This document shows, piece after piece, positions 1 to 13,167 of a stretch of DNA of 64,000 bases. The stretch covers positions 32,908 to 96,907 of the forward strand of contig PUQB01000795.1 in assembly GCA_003024785.1 (NCBI GenBank), given 5' to 3'. The DNA comes from Selaginella tamariscina. Taxonomy: Eukaryota; Streptophyta; Lycopodiopsida; Selaginellales; Selaginellaceae. Both the position numbers and the translations under genes were made by a program. Numbering within the stretch: position 1 is the first letter of the stretch; every line of letters starts with the position of its first letter. The notes under the pieces were generated by a model. The model was not told the DNA's origin, did not search any database, and worked only from the letters and a program-made list of their open reading frames with translations.

Positions 1-182
1 AAGAAGAAAATCTAATGGAGCTTTACATGTAATGTGTATGTGAGTATAAAGAATAACTTATATACCTATACATACAAACAACCATTATATGGAGTGGCAT
101 AATGATGCATATCTTTGTGAGTGTTTAATCTTAATTATAAATATACCAAATAAGCTTCCCATTTATTTAATACAGTGGAAGC

Positions 183-442
183 CTAACATCTGACTTTTAG
201 AACTTGCCAGAATAAGGTATTGCAATAACAATTATTCCTGCAGCCACCGCTGCTTCTGCATTGCCGCCGTTTCCACTGTACAACCATGAAAATAGAAAAG
301 AAACTTTAGAAATATTGCTTGCTTCCATGCATACATTTCTTACCTTGGAGCCATTCCCTTGGAAGTTGGAATGAACGATCTTAGAGAGTGTATAAAAATG
401 AACAAGAAATATGAGCAAGAACAAGTGCTGATAGCTTTGCAA
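183..442 (-). CDS. Candidate secreted cysteine-rich peptide, two exons
   Basis: Exon 1 (442-344) encodes a start Met, a hydrophobic signal-peptide-like stretch of about 20 residues (rich in F, L and I) and a short linker. It ends at a canonical AAG/GTAAGA donor. The 68-nt intron has a pyrimidine-rich 3' part and a TTGTACAG acceptor. Exon 2 (275-183) then reads in frame as 30 residues ending at TAG. Exon 2 holds five cysteines spaced C-x5-C-x3-C-x-C-x11-C, with basic residues around them (WKRRQC at its start). Unspliced, the frame instead reads through a hydrophobic, cysteine-poor tail. The precursor would be about 63 residues. Size, signal peptide and Cys spacing recall plant cysteine-rich secreted peptides (antimicrobial or signalling), but I cannot match a named family and five Cys is an odd number. 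No function is claimed. Confidence 0.4.
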
Positions 443-2478
443 ACCTACAGTTTATATATTAAGGTACAGTCGTTAAATTTGAGCCACGGGGCCAAGAACA
501 GATAAATCTTTTCTTTTCAATTTATTTAAAATTGATTTAGAGCTGGCAAGAACTTAATCCGCCTATTGTTTTTCTTAAGAAAATAATTGAAACTGGCACC
601 AGCCTTTTATTTTTCTAAGAAAATTATTAGAGCTTGTAAGCAACTGGCTGCACGATCTGTGCACGATGGTTTAAACATTAATTTAATTAACATGTTTCTC
701 ATGTCCACGGATGTATTAGAACAATAATTTATAACTTGATTACGTGATAATCAGCTATATGTTTGAGATAACTTAAAATCTTATGTCATGATTAAAAGTT
801 ACATATAGTTTTATAAGAAAATCAACTTAAAATATTAATTTACATAATAATTTAGCATAGCTTAAATGTTTTTTTTTTATATATAAAATTGGGGTTACCC
901 TTACAAAATTTGAAACCACATGAACATTTTATGCAAAATTAATTTTTCACCAGTAATATAATACTGATGTGATTTAATTTTATATTTCTTAAATAGATTA
1001 TTAAAACTGTTAAAATTATAAATATAATCGAATGAATTAATAACTTTACATTATCAAATCAAATTTAAATTTAAATGTTTAATATAAATGATTAAGTTTA
1101 TATACAAATTAATATTGGTTAAATTTTATATTTTCCACATGTAAAAGTTATTGTTTTAATATCTTATATCGGCTAAAAGATTATTTAAATTACTAAATAT
1201 ATAGTATAAAATTGAAATCTAAATTTAGATGTTTAATATAAATAACTATTACCTCTAATATTTTAGACACATATTCTTAATTATACAAGTTACACTATAA
1301 AATCAAAATCAGTATTTAAAGTAATTTAAAAACCAAATTTAAAATAATTAAAACTTTATTAATGTTTTAAACACAAGTTCCCACGCGCGCGCACACACAC
1401 ACACACAAACACACATTTCAACCTGTTGAGTATAAGGGTATTGAGCCTGAGGGGTTTGGAGATGAACTCTTCTGAAGTTTTGCAGGATTGCTTAAACTGC
1501 ATTAATAATATTTTAGCTTCTATAAATAAAATAACGTATTAAATATACAGTCCAGCATATTAATATATGTTACATTAAACAAACCATTTCAAAGTGTGTG
1601 GCCTTTATAATTATTTCCCAATGCCGTCAGATACTTACAAGTTTTGCGTGCAGCAGCGATCTCGCCGTTCCTTCTCTCTAAACCTTGCTGAATATGGAGC
1701 CTCTGTCACATATATATATATATATATAGGTAAAGTGTATATGTGATGTTTTTAAACCTTGACAAATATTTGTGAGGGTCGCATCACTGGCCAACTCCAG
1801 ATTCAAAAAACCCTAAATAGGAAAAAAAAACCTAAATAAGATGAAAACTTACTTTACCATTTAGTAAGACGACACCGTAAAAAGGAACAAGCAGTATTAA
1901 GAATAAACTATAAGATTAATTTGTTCTGAAATTATATAAAAATAAATTTCAAAAGTAAAATGTTAACAAAAATAATAATAAAACCATTGTAACAATAAAT
2001 AATTTGCTAGAAAAATGACCAATACATAAATCATATTAAATAGCAGTAAGTTATCATTTATCCCTTTAACCTATACAAATTTTAACAAATTTAATCTCCA
2101 TTCAATAAAATGATGTTCTATGCATATCACAAAATGTTCTTCTTTAAATTTTTATCTTTAGATTGAAACATGTTTTAATACAATCCATTAGAAAAACTAG
2201 AAATAAAAATAATAATAATTAGAAACAATCTTTGCATTTTAATGATTATATACTTATGTAATAATTTAAATCTAATATATATTTTGTTATTAAGATTTAT
2301 AATTAAAAGATTCTTTATTTATTAACAAAGAGAATATATTTTTGATCTAAACTTCTCTTAAACTATTTTAAATTAATAAATGATGTTAAACTTGTTTAAT
2401 TAATGAAGATTTAATATCATAAGAATATACTAAAATATATTAACATATAATAAGAATATTCAATGCCAATATTTGAGT
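443..2478. other. AT-rich intergenic DNA
   Basis: I see no supportable gene. The stretch is strongly AT-rich, with a (CG/CA)n tract at about 1384-1412 and a short (TA)n tract at about 1709-1728. Its left end would hold the promoter of the small minus-strand gene. Confidence 0.6.
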
Positions 2479-3444
2479 GGTTGTCACGATGGCTACTCTT
2501 TAATTAGTATTAATTTTAAAATTTTAAAAAAAATAGTTAGGTAAATATGTTAATTAATATATTTAAGGTAAATTAAGCTTTTCAAATGTGAGAAAATGTG
2601 TGTGTATGGCATTATGGAGATTCAATATGTTAATTAATTCATGTAAGTTCGAAATTACACATTTAAATTTATATATATATATTTGTGCTCAAATATATTT
2701 ATTTTAATATTAAAAGAATTTCAATTTATAAAATGCCACTACATATCTAAAATTATTTTAAATTATTTAATGTAATATATCTTAAGATCATTTTAGCATT
2801 TTAATAATTATTTCTTAAATTAATTAATAAGCTGCTCATGTTTACAACCATAGTCTTTCTAGGAATAATTTAATTTTTAAATTTACAATTTCCTTTTTCA
2901 TTATTTTTATACTAATGAGAAAGATAAAAATTAATTTAGTTTTTATGCAATAAAAAGCAATTTTCTATTCATAAATTAATGTTAAAATGTAAAAAGTATA
3001 GAAATAAATTTAAGAACTGATTATAAATATAAAATAAAAAAGTAAGGAGCTTAACTTGTATAGCTTTTTATACTATATTATTATAATGTTACATTTGAAT
3101 AAAATGAACTTGAAAAATATATTAAATATAAATTAAAAACAATTTTTAATATGCTATGTATCTTATAAATTCAGTATTGGAATTTTTCTTTTATTAAAAT
3201 AAACTTAACATAACTTTAAATATATAGATAAAAACTAAAAAATGTGTAATTTTGCACCATGAATTAATTAATCTCCATATTATATGGCATAGACTTACAT
3301 ACATACACATGCATGTGCACACACATTTTCTCACATTTGTGAAGCTTAATTTACCTTAAATACATTAATTAATATATTTATTTAGCTAATCTCTTTTTAA
3401 ATTATAAAATTAATAATAATTAAACTGATTGCCAGCGTGTCACC
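2479..3444. repeat. Long-inverted-repeat element, copy 1 (non-autonomous DNA-transposon-like)
   Basis: The left arm (about 2479-2660) and right arm (about 3255-3444) are imperfect reverse complements over more than 100 bp. Both contain AAGGTAAATTAAGCTT and GTGAGAAAATGTGTG in opposite orientation. The outer ends read GGTTGTCACGATGGC and, on the other strand, GGTGACACGCTGGC. The centre is AT-rich and non-coding. Long terminal inverted repeats without a coding region fit a Mutator-type or foldback non-autonomous element. I could not define a target duplication. Confidence 0.55.
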
Positions 3445-3654
3445 TAATTTAAGGCATTAGACGAACCCAACATACCAACGGCGCAATGTACGGATTGCGA
3501 TAAATCATGTGATTATCATTATTTTGGATTATTATATAATTAAAATAACCTGGTCCAAAGTCGAGACTTTTTTAATACTGTTATTTTATCTTGAATAACT
3601 TAGAAAACAATTCAAAGTTATTACATAATATTTATTAATGATAAACATCCAAGT

Positions 3655-4385
3655 GTTTAACTAGTATTAATCTTAATCTTAATTATAATTTTAAAAATTA
3701 GCTTAACTAATGTATTTAAGGTAAATTAAGCTTTTCAAATGTGAGAAAATGTGTGTGTCTATATGTTGATGGCATTCATTATGGAGATTTAATATGTTAA
3801 TTAATTCATGTAAGTGAGAAATCATATATTTTTTATTTATATATTTGTGTTCAAGTAAATTTATTTTAATATTAAAAATGTTTTAGTACTCCATTTATAA
3901 ATGCCACTACATAATTAAAATTATTTTAAATTATTTAATGTAATATATCTTAAGATCATTCTTATTCAAATTTAACATTTTATAATTTTTTTCCTAAATT
4001 AATTAATAAGTTGTTTATGTTTATAGCCAAGGTTTCTAGGGATAATTTAATTTTAAATTTATATTTTTCTTTTTCATAATTTTATACTAATGGTTAAATT
4101 AATAAAAAATTAATTTAATTTTTATGCAATGAAAAGCAATTTTGCACTTTCATGAATTAATTAACATATTGAATCTCCATATTATATGCCAAAGACTTAC
4201 GTACAAACACATGCATGTACACACATTTTCTCACATTTGTGAAGTTTAATTTATCTTTAAGTATATTAATTAGTTTATTTATCTGACTATCCCTTTTTTA
4301 ATTATAAAATTAATAATAATTAAACTGATGCTTAGGTGGCATGCCACGTTATCACCAGCAAACCATGTCATTTAACACATAAGCC
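3655..4385. repeat. Long-inverted-repeat element, copy 2
   Basis: This is a second, diverged copy of the element just upstream in the same orientation. It has the same left-arm block (about 3718-3815) and the same right-arm block in inverse (about 4150-4330). Its right end GGTGGCATGCCACGTTATCACC-like sequence differs, and its left outer end looks eroded. The middle is AT-rich with no coding sequence. Confidence 0.5.
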
Positions 4386-4871
4386 TTAAACGTATTGCAC
4401 GATTTTATCTTTTATTCATATTTAAACATGTTACTTACCATAACAAATGTTTTATCAGTAAATTATATATAATTTACTAATTTAGATTAAAAGTTGTTAA
4501 AATATATAAATTAAAATATAGATTTTAACTATATTGAAAACCTTTATGTAAGTTTATTGTTGGACTTAGAATAAAAAAATTAAGACTAATAAAATATAAA
4601 TGTATACATGTATTAAAAAAACATATATATACGCACGTGTATAAAAAAAAAACACATTAGATGTCATTATTTAATAATGTAATATTTGCATTGTAAGTAA
4701 TATTATATATTAGATAAAGAAAGACTATTATCTATATTTATATGTATTTATAAATACACAAAAGTAATTTGTATTCAAAATGTTAATGCTACAAGTTAAT
4801 AAAATTTTAAAAAATGTATTTCTAAATTTATATATGTTAAGATCGAATGGATTACCACCAATAAATACATA

Positions 4872-4902
<31 letters not shown>

Positions 4903-5080
4903 ATTTATATTGGTGTTTAATTACAATATTATTTTATTTTTGAAATGTTATTTTATATAATTTCAAAACAAAATAATAATTATTTATAATGTAGTGTCTT
5001 TTTAACAATTAGATTTCTTACTAAATCAAATGGTATGTTTAATTAAAGTAAGTTTTATCTTATTGAATTTTACCTTTAAT
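4386..5080. other. AT-rich intergenic DNA with (GT)n tract
   Basis: No gene is visible. A (GT)n tract of about 12 units lies near 4878-4902. The segment leads into the promoter of the PAP2_C gene. Confidence 0.6.
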
Positions 5081-5087
5081 AAATAAA

Positions 5088-5126
5088 GCTTTAGGGTTCT
5101 TGAATCCTCTGTTTTAGGGTTTTTAG
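5088..5126 (+). promoter_or_regulatory. Telo-box pair upstream of the PAP2_C gene
   Basis: Two TTTAGGGTT motifs, about 10-50 bp before the start codon at 5137, match the plant telo-box (AAACCCTA and its complement). In plants this motif is typical of promoters and 5' leaders of broadly expressed genes. The TSS was not determined. Confidence 0.45.
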
Positions 5127-5136
5127 TTCCGGGTCA

Positions 5137-5860
5137 ATGGCAAAGCTGGGACTGGGCTTGGCAGCGATCTGCTATATTGCCATAGATTATCTCCGTATTA
5201 CAGCCCCTACATTGCACGATACGTTGCGTCCCATATTGTGGGGTTCTCTGGCACTGGGAGCAATCTCTCGTTCTCTCTCGTATCCCCACTGGTCAGCTGA
5301 ATTTCGTAGTGCCTTACTCTTCATCGCATGTCTCCTCTTTATGCTCTCATGTCTTGTTGTGGAGGCCATCTCTGTTCAGTTGTTACCAGTGTCTTGGCAT
5401 TGATTGGCACCAGTAAGTTTTATATATATATAGAGAGAGAGAGCGGGGGGGAACACATATATGTTACATATATATATGAATATGTGTAGATACATTTATA
5501 TAAATGCATGTATCAATTTGTGTGTGTGTGTGGGCGTGCAAAGAGACTTCGATTCTGTTCGCATATATATATATGCATTTTTTTAAAATATGGACACGCG
5601 CATAAATTTTGAATATACATGTGTCTGCAGTTATATATATGTAGACTATATATATGCATAATAACAGTATAAACACATATAGGCAGAAAGATGTTTATTT
5701 ACATTCACGTGTCTGGACTGTGTTCCATTTTGTACTATATAGTAATAATAAACTTTACATTATTTTGGTGTAAATTCTACTTCGTAATTTGCAGAACTGC
5801 AAAACCCTTACCCGACGTGGGACAATGGCTTCTACTTGCACTCAACGAGGTATAGCGCTT

Positions 5861-5895
<35 letters not shown>

Positions 5896-7960
5896 TGTGT
5901 GGTGAGAGAGAGAGAAGAGAGAGTAGTTTTCAACATTCTTATGGTGCAGAAACTTCCTTCAACTATAGTTGAAATGCTTCGAGCACCAATTATTGGTCTC
6001 CATCACTATCTTATGCTCTTCATAATGCTTGCATTCTCTGTGTTGTATGGATGTATTAGAGCTCCTGGGCTAGGGCTTGCTTCAAGATATCTTTTCACTA
6101 TGGGAGTTGGCAGACTTCTCAGGTATAAACATTCGCATATATACACATACATGCAAGCATACATACATATAAATATATCTTCATAACTGGTGAATAGTTC
6201 AATAGTTGAATCACTTGAACTTTAAACAAGCTGAGTTATGGTACCTGTACGTTTCTGTATGTATGGACGTCTATGTTGTAGTTTCTTTTTATGTACTGAT
6301 ATTTCTTACACACACATTATTTTAGTATAATAATGCAACTATGGCTAATATATCCAGGTAGCAACATTTGTGGGTACAATTCTGCCTTCAGCAAGGCCTT
6401 GGTGTGCTAGAGCAAGGTTCAGAGTACCAGATCATCCTCATCCATGGGCACAAAAGTATTATGTTCCTTATGCTTCTGATCCCAATGCTATCTCTCATCT
6501 GTTGCACACTGATACAGCCTTTGGTAAGTTGATTAGTTTTCATTATTACTATCATATGTATACCATAATATAATAGCACTTTAGTACCATAATATAATAT
6601 ACTAGTTATGTATATAGTGATACTTCTATTGCAGCTGAGGCACCGGAATATCCTGAAGAATATGTACCAAAATGGGGACGGATGCAGTTCTTGGCCATTT
6701 TCTAAGGCCAGTGCATCCAAATGCATCTAACTTTAAAGACGAGTCATGGTTTACTACTTTGAAGAGAGCTGGTGGAGGCTGTAATGATCTTGTATTTAGT
6801 GGGCATATTCTCGTTTCCGTACTCACAGCCATGGCATGGACGGTAGGCACACACATATATGTTATGTATATGTACAACACACACAGAATACCTACATATC
6901 ATCCATATACACACATGTGTATGTTGCATGGGCTAAGTTTTTGTTGTTTTTGACTAGGAAGCGTATGGGGGATGGTCATCGTATTTATTTGGTTACTAGT
7001 GGCACATTCTGCACAAAGAGAGATTCGGGAGCGGCACCACTACACAGTGGATTCATCTCAGGAATATACGTTGGAATCTTGCTCTGGAGGACGACATCTT
7101 TCATCTGGTCAGCTGTTGATAGGCGTCAATTTGTCAAGGCAATCGGGTACTCACCAAGCTCTCTCTATATAAATAAATAGATAGATAGATGCACATTTAC
7201 ATAACAAATCTATTATATTTATGTATTTACATAAATTGATGTATATACATATATTATATGGGGAAAATTCATCTGTCATATTTGTGTGTATATCCCCGAA
7301 ATTGCATTTTTAGAATATATTTTAGAAACTACATAAAATTTTAAAATATTTGTAATTCATGTTAATAGATCCAATTAATTACAATATAATATAATTATTT
7401 TAAAAATTTATTGGGATTTTCTTTTTTCATTACAATTTTATTTTATTATAGTTTCAATCTGTTATAAATTAATTTTTTGTATTTATTAATTTTACATTCT
7501 AATTTTCAACACAATACAATAAATTAATAATAAAAATATTTCGTTAATTTTTTAATAAAGTGTAGGTTTTCTTATATTTAAGTTAAATCTGTCTTTTGAC
7601 TTTTATATAAGTTATTAATATATTGTGTTGCTCAGTTTGATAAGGGTATTTAGTAATATTTCAGGGGTATTTAGATAATTTTAACTTATATATATATATA
7701 TAGTTTACACAATAACATTCTCTTTTCAGGTGAAGAGGATAGAAGATGGGCTTGTTTAAAGCTGCAAAGGATGGAGAGATGGACAAAGTGAGGGTTTACA
7801 TCGAACAGTTGCGTGTATTAACGAAGGAGAACGAAACAGGAGATTTGCAAGGCAAGTCCGGAGTTTTCAAAAGTGGGCATTACGTGGGTTTGCTTCAGCC
7901 ATTATCATATGTTCTCTGGCGCTTGTGCTCCTTGCATTTACATGGACTGCCGACGGATAA
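5137..7960 (+). CDS. PAP2_C / sphingomyelin-synthase-like multi-pass membrane protein, seven exons
   Basis: Exons are about 5137-5412, 5795-5849, 5950-6122, 6358-6523, 6635-6842, 6958-7148 and 7730-7960, with GT-AG borders. The reconstructed protein has several membrane segments. It carries the lipid-phosphatase/synthase signatures GGCNDLVFSGH (exon 5) and RERHHYTVD (exon 6), matching the C2 (SGH) and C3 (HxxxD) motifs of the PAP2_C family, which contains sphingomyelin and inositol-phosphorylceramide synthases. Exon 7 encodes a cytosolic helix (FKAAKDGEMDKVR) and a final membrane segment ending LAFTWTADG. The likely role is phospholipid or sphingolipid head-group chemistry in an internal membrane; the substrate is unknown. 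At least five one-base losses break the frame: two near 5380-5400, one at the start of exon 4, TTTCTAAGG for an expected TTTCCTAAGG at about 6703, and two in exon 6. Exon 7 also has a frame conflict near 7758. The gene is either decaying or affected by consensus errors. Confidence 0.8.
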
Positions 7961-10429
7961 GCTGCCATTTCACAAGTAAACTAGTTCTGTAACCATTTAT
8001 GTGTGCGTGTACATGTGTATCTACACATATTACCATGTAATATTCAGTTTCTCAATTTATTTGTGTGTGTGTGTGTGTGTCTATTGTGTGTGTTATTGCA
8101 GACATAATATATTAATTAAAATCTTTTTATCCTTTTTAATTATTACAGGAAAAGTCGAACTTATAACCTCACGGTTTTTATTTCTATACAACTAATTCAG
8201 TATTAATCACGACTTATTTAAACAAGAAGAAAAATAAAATATTATGTGATATGTATAAAATTTATAAGAAATATATATGCTGATATATGTCCTTGTAAAT
8301 TTATTTTTTACAGAACATTAATTGTTATAACATAATTGTTTACAAAATGAATAAAATTGCTGATTAATATCATTATCTTAGATATTAGATATATGTAATC
8401 TATATTAATACTTTTTAGAATATGACATTTACAGAAACACTGTTAAAAATTAATAAATAAAATGAGTTCCTTCGTTAATTGTTACGGAAATCCGGTAAGT
8501 ATTTTTATGTATGATTAATACTTTTATGTGTGTGTGTGTGTGTGCGTGCGTTGTGCATGTTGTGCGCGCGAATGCACTCCAAATATCACACACATTTTTC
8601 AGTAAATTAAACATGTACTGAAATTTAATAAGATACCTCCACGTTATACACATTTAGTTTGATGTACGGATATTTTAATTATCGATTATGTAATTGCTTT
8701 TATAACCATTCTTTCTTAAAAATGAAATTTTAGAAAAATAACAATATTAATACATAATGATTTTAAAGTTCTGCATGATGAAATAGCATATTATTTAAAG
8801 TATATTCTAAAATATAATTTTATTTTTATATTAATATTATTGTTAATATTATTATTATTAATAATTGCTCTAAACATGCATAATTTATAAGTCTTAATAC
8901 TTATACTGCACCAGGTGAATTTATTAAAAGTATTATTTAAATGCAATGTATTCTACTGTTAAAGTGAAATTTTTATTTTATTATTATTTTAAAGTATTTT
9001 AAGAAATTCAAATGCTTAATTTTAATATTATGCTAAGTGAATTCATTTTTAGTCTTGTGCCAAAACAATAAATAGTGTTTAAAATATCATTTAATGTAAT
9101 GTGATTTTCATTTAATTTTAATTTAATTTAGGACTAATACTTATTGAATTGAATAAAACACTAAATTAAATTCTTAGAAATTATGAATTAAGACTTTGGC
9201 TTCTTTTATTTTTATTATCATTATTATTTGGAAACATGTTTATTTTATAAAATTTATTATTATTTTGAAACACCCGTGTTTTGTAAAATTTAAATACTTT
9301 AAAGTTTAAATACAATGTTGACATAGGATAGTGGGGATAATTTAATATCTTAAACATAACATAATGTTAAAACTTATTAAATTAAATTTAAAATTAAAAA
9401 ATTAAATATTCTTACAATTTATTTTCAATGTTGTAATACTTTTTAGATTTTCTATATTTCACACATGTAATGTTAATTAACAAAAATAATGTGCTATGGT
9501 GCATCCATTGTTATCAATACCAAAGATGACGAGGAAAATATAAATATTTCTAAATATTATTTAATTATTATTTAATTTAAGGTTGACTTACTAACTTAAC
9601 TTATGCTTAAATTATGAGATAAGATTGTGAATTTTTTTATGTTATTATTATTGTTGTTAATGTTGTTATAATTTAATTTTTAAACACACACATTTTATAA
9701 ATTTAAATTCTTAAATATTTCCTGTGCAAAGACGATGAAGAATGTTCAAAATAATTTTTAAAATTAATTTGTTTTTGATTTGATTTATCACTAAAGATGT
9801 CTACTTAAGTTTAAATCTGATGGAGAATGTTCAAAATTATTTGTATATAAAACTTATGTTCAGTTTCAAAAAATAAAAACAATGACACCTTTGCTATTCA
9901 TTCCTACAGTCACAAAATATTGTAATGCATATTTAGTATAGTTACCTTATAAATAACTATATAAGCTGAATAATATTAGAATATTTAAGTATTGTTTAAA
10001 TAATATGTACGGACTAATAATTTAGTTTGGGACGAATTATGGTATTAGTGATAATAATTAATAAATATTAAAAATTAGAAAAAAACACATGTATTTAAAA
10101 AATTTATATATATATCAAATCATGCATGTATTAATTTTTATTTATATTGTTTAAATACATATAAAATCATTAAAATAATTAACTTAATTAACTATAATTA
10201 AGGGAGGGGCTGTATAACAGAACTTACCCGTGTGTTTGGTAATATACCGGTGTGTTTAGTTACTAAAATAATTTTTTCTTATTTTGTTTTTTGTTCATAA
10301 CTAAATTCAATATTTTACTCGATGGCATTGATAGACAATGCAAAACACATTTTAAACGATAGCACATGAGTCACAAGTCATAGTCCAAATCCCCAATTAA
10401 GATATATGTCTGTGCGTTTATCTACTTGT
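7961..10429. other. AT-rich intergenic DNA
   Basis: I see no gene. Short (GT)n tracts occur at about 8061-8093 and 8525-8545. The rest is low-complexity A+T. Confidence 0.6.
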
Positions 10430-10597
10430 ACAGACCTGTATACCAGTCAGTCCATAATAAACATTATCAACTTATTAAATAATATTTCGCGTGGGACAAA
10501 AGATCAACTGTAACATAAGCCTGACAGAACACACGCACGCACACGTTCGCTCATATATATGGGCTATTATTATATTACGAAAGCATGTAAGAAAGCT
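10430..10597 (-). repeat. P450 3'-flank block (family-wide repeat)
   Basis: This block lies directly downstream of the minus-strand P450 that ends at 10598. It contains CCAGTCAGT, GTGGGACAAAAGATCAAC and a (CA)n/ATATATG stretch. Related blocks occur at about 28650-28760 (+), 31740-31860 (+), 39400-39450 (+), 41080-41160 (-) and 56870-57000 (-), always tied to P450 3' ends except the last. Confidence 0.6.
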
Positions 10598-13101
10598 TTA
10601 ATACAGTTCAATTGGTAATCTTGGTGTAGCAAATGCCTTCAAAGGGAATTTCCTACTCAGGTGATTCCAGACACTTCTTCCATGCTAAGCATTTCCTCTT
10701 CCACCCTCCACTCAAATGCATGCACAAGATGGGCCAGCGTTATCTCAACCATCCTTAACCCAAGTGACAGACCAGGGCACATTCTCCGGCCCGACCCAAA
10801 TGGTATCAGCTCGTAATCTTTCCCCTAACATCAATGGGTTTCTCACAACCTATCGGGATTAAACACCCCGGTGACTCCCACGCACTTGCATAACAAACAC
10901 AAAGTTAGTCCGTGTGTGTGTTGGGAGAGAGAATGTATACTTTGGATCTCTTCGATTGCCCAAACGTTAATGAAGACGGTTGTTTTTTGGGTATCTTATA
11001 ACCATTGACCACACACTCTTGAGTTGATGCGTGAGGAAACCAACAGAGTCCAGGTGGATGTAAACGAAATGTCTCCTTAACAACAGCACGAAAATAGTCA
11101 AGTTTACTGAGATCTGCTTAGTTACCATCCGATCACAACCAACTAGACCGTCGATCTCCTGGCGACTTCTCCATATATTTAGGATTTTTTATGAGCTCAG
11201 AGATTGCCCATTCCGTTGTTATTGCGGATGTGTCCGACCCTGCTGAGAGAAATCCTGCATAGAATAAGGGGTAAGATTAAACCCTAAACTCATACCTTAA
11301 AACTTACCAGGATCAGAGCTTTGATGTCAGTGTCACTACCCCCTTGAGAGAGAGCACTCAACAACATCCTCTACATCAATTTTCTTGATATTTCTCGACA
11401 ACTTGTGTTCGTCCACAATTCTCTGCAATGTGACATCGAGTTTCTTATGTAAAAACTCCATTCTGCTAATAGGACCCTCTTAAATCCAGCCACCACAAGA
11501 AAGGAACATAGTCCCCTATGATAAATGCCCCCAGTAACTTCGAGATTTCATGCAAATACGCCAAGAAATCCCCCAAAGATGACTCACCAATTAACTTCTT
11601 ATGAAATGCCATCATGCTAATCACATTAGTTAAGCATTTGTAACCTGGTATGAATATCAACTCCATTTTGACCCTCTTTAACTATCGAGTAAGGAAGCTG
11701 GAATCTCCTCTAACCTTATGCTTTGTGATTCCTCTATCCTTCGTACTGTAAATAGCTCTACGACATATCTTCTTCATCATTCTCAGTGTTGTCCGTACTC
11801 CGAAAGTCCCACATCCTTGCGTTATAAACATGAGCCTCGAGCTGTTTCTCTGGCCTTGAAGGATATACATGATGTTATACAGTTGCTATTACATTAAATT
11901 ATTATATTTCTTCTACGAGTATAGGAAAGGACTCAAACAAATTATGCATGTTATAACTAAAATGGGCAGTCTATAGTTTTTTTTAATAATATTAATAATT
12001 TTAAATATTTAATTAACATTTTTAATATTAAGAAATATTCTTTAGAAATAATATATGTTTAAAAAAAGATTTAATTATATATTTATTAAATAATTAATTA
12101 AAAAAATTAAAACTTAAGCAATAATTAATATTATTTTTTATTTTCATTTTCCTATATCATGCCCATTTTAGTTACAACGTGCNTTACAACTTGCATCACT
12201 ATTTAAATTAGAAAATTTAATAATTACTTAAGATAATAAAATAAACTGAGACTTCTAATTTAAAATTATACAGAGAAGTTTCCTCCCTTAATTCTGGAAT
12301 AACAACGTAATCACTATATTTGTTTCTTATTTTGAAATATTAGATTGAATCCACGAATAATTAATAATACAATCCTTAATTGAGTATGAAGTATATCAAG
12401 GTAACACTTCATGGTTCAGACTTATAAATATAAATTTAAAATATATACATTACTGTATAAATTAGTCTCAAAATATTAAACTATTATTTATCAGAACTAA
12501 AATATATAAACAGATCTATTCATATATGATATGTATTTAAATTTATTTAACTTTATAGATGTATAAAAAACTTGTGAAGACATTATATTTACTTACAATT
12601 TACATATTGTAATAATAATATTTATATATTCCTTTTTTCACATTTGCATATATAGTTAATGCATTCATGGATTTATTAAATATTTTAACTTGTTAAAACA
12701 AATTTAGTACATTCTAACATATTTGAATAGTATATATCCAAACCATAATATTTACAATATTTTATACTGTCATTATGCTATTGTTATGTCATGAACTACT
12801 GTATAATATCTTATACAGTACCTGGATGCAAACACAAGATCGTGTGTGGAAAGGACCTCCCTCGCAACTTCAGCTGAAGAAACCACAATGGTCGGAACTA
12901 AACCGAGTTTAACCATCATAATTGGACCGTATTTCTTAGATAGATTGAAGAAGGTTTGATGAGGTAAAGCTCCTAACGTAAGCAAGTTTCCCATAATGGG
13001 AGGCCTGGCGGACCAGGTGGAAATCGACTGCCTTGTTTTCCTTTGAAAAACCATATTGCAAGCAAAGAAAGAATTGCTATTGCTATAACTATGGCTTCCA
13101 T
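10598..13101 (-). pseudogene. Cytochrome P450, A-type (CYP71 clan), near full length, frame-broken
   Basis: There are four exons. Exon 1 (13101 to about 12822) has a membrane anchor, a proline-rich hinge (PPGPPG), GNLLTLGALPHQ and FASR at the splice. Exon 2 is about 11870-11330, exon 3 about 11280-10950 and exon 4 about 10900-10598. The I-helix AGSDTS, K-helix ETFR and heme loop [10 protein letters not shown] are all present, and the protein ends LPIELY. Heme-thiolate monooxygenases of this clan sit on the ER and oxidise specialised metabolites; the substrate here is unknown. Three introns sit after FASR, before the I-helix and before the W-E-S-P-E segment. Frameshifts occur in exon 1 (one base lost before the GNLL motif), exon 2 (around 11690) and exons 3-4. 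Intron 1 carries a MITE. Confidence 0.7.
11946..12182. repeat. MITE in P450 intron 1
   Basis: A 237-bp AT-rich segment is bounded by inverted repeats: GCATGTTATAACTAAAATGG at the left and, on the opposite strand, GCACGTTGTAACTAAAATGG at the right. It has no coding capacity. One end of a second copy lies at 57784. An ambiguous base (n) follows at 12183. No target duplication could be defined. Confidence 0.65.
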
Positions 13102-13136
13102 CGATTATATACAGTATATAATCTGTCCGATGGATT

Positions 13137-13167
<31 letters not shown>

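Noticed and set aside
5464-5676. Small ORFs in (GT)n/(AT)n tracts, here and at 13.7, 14.3, 35.1 and 53.9 kb
   Set aside because: The translations are simple repeats (HTHT, YIYI, VCVC). They are low-complexity artefacts.
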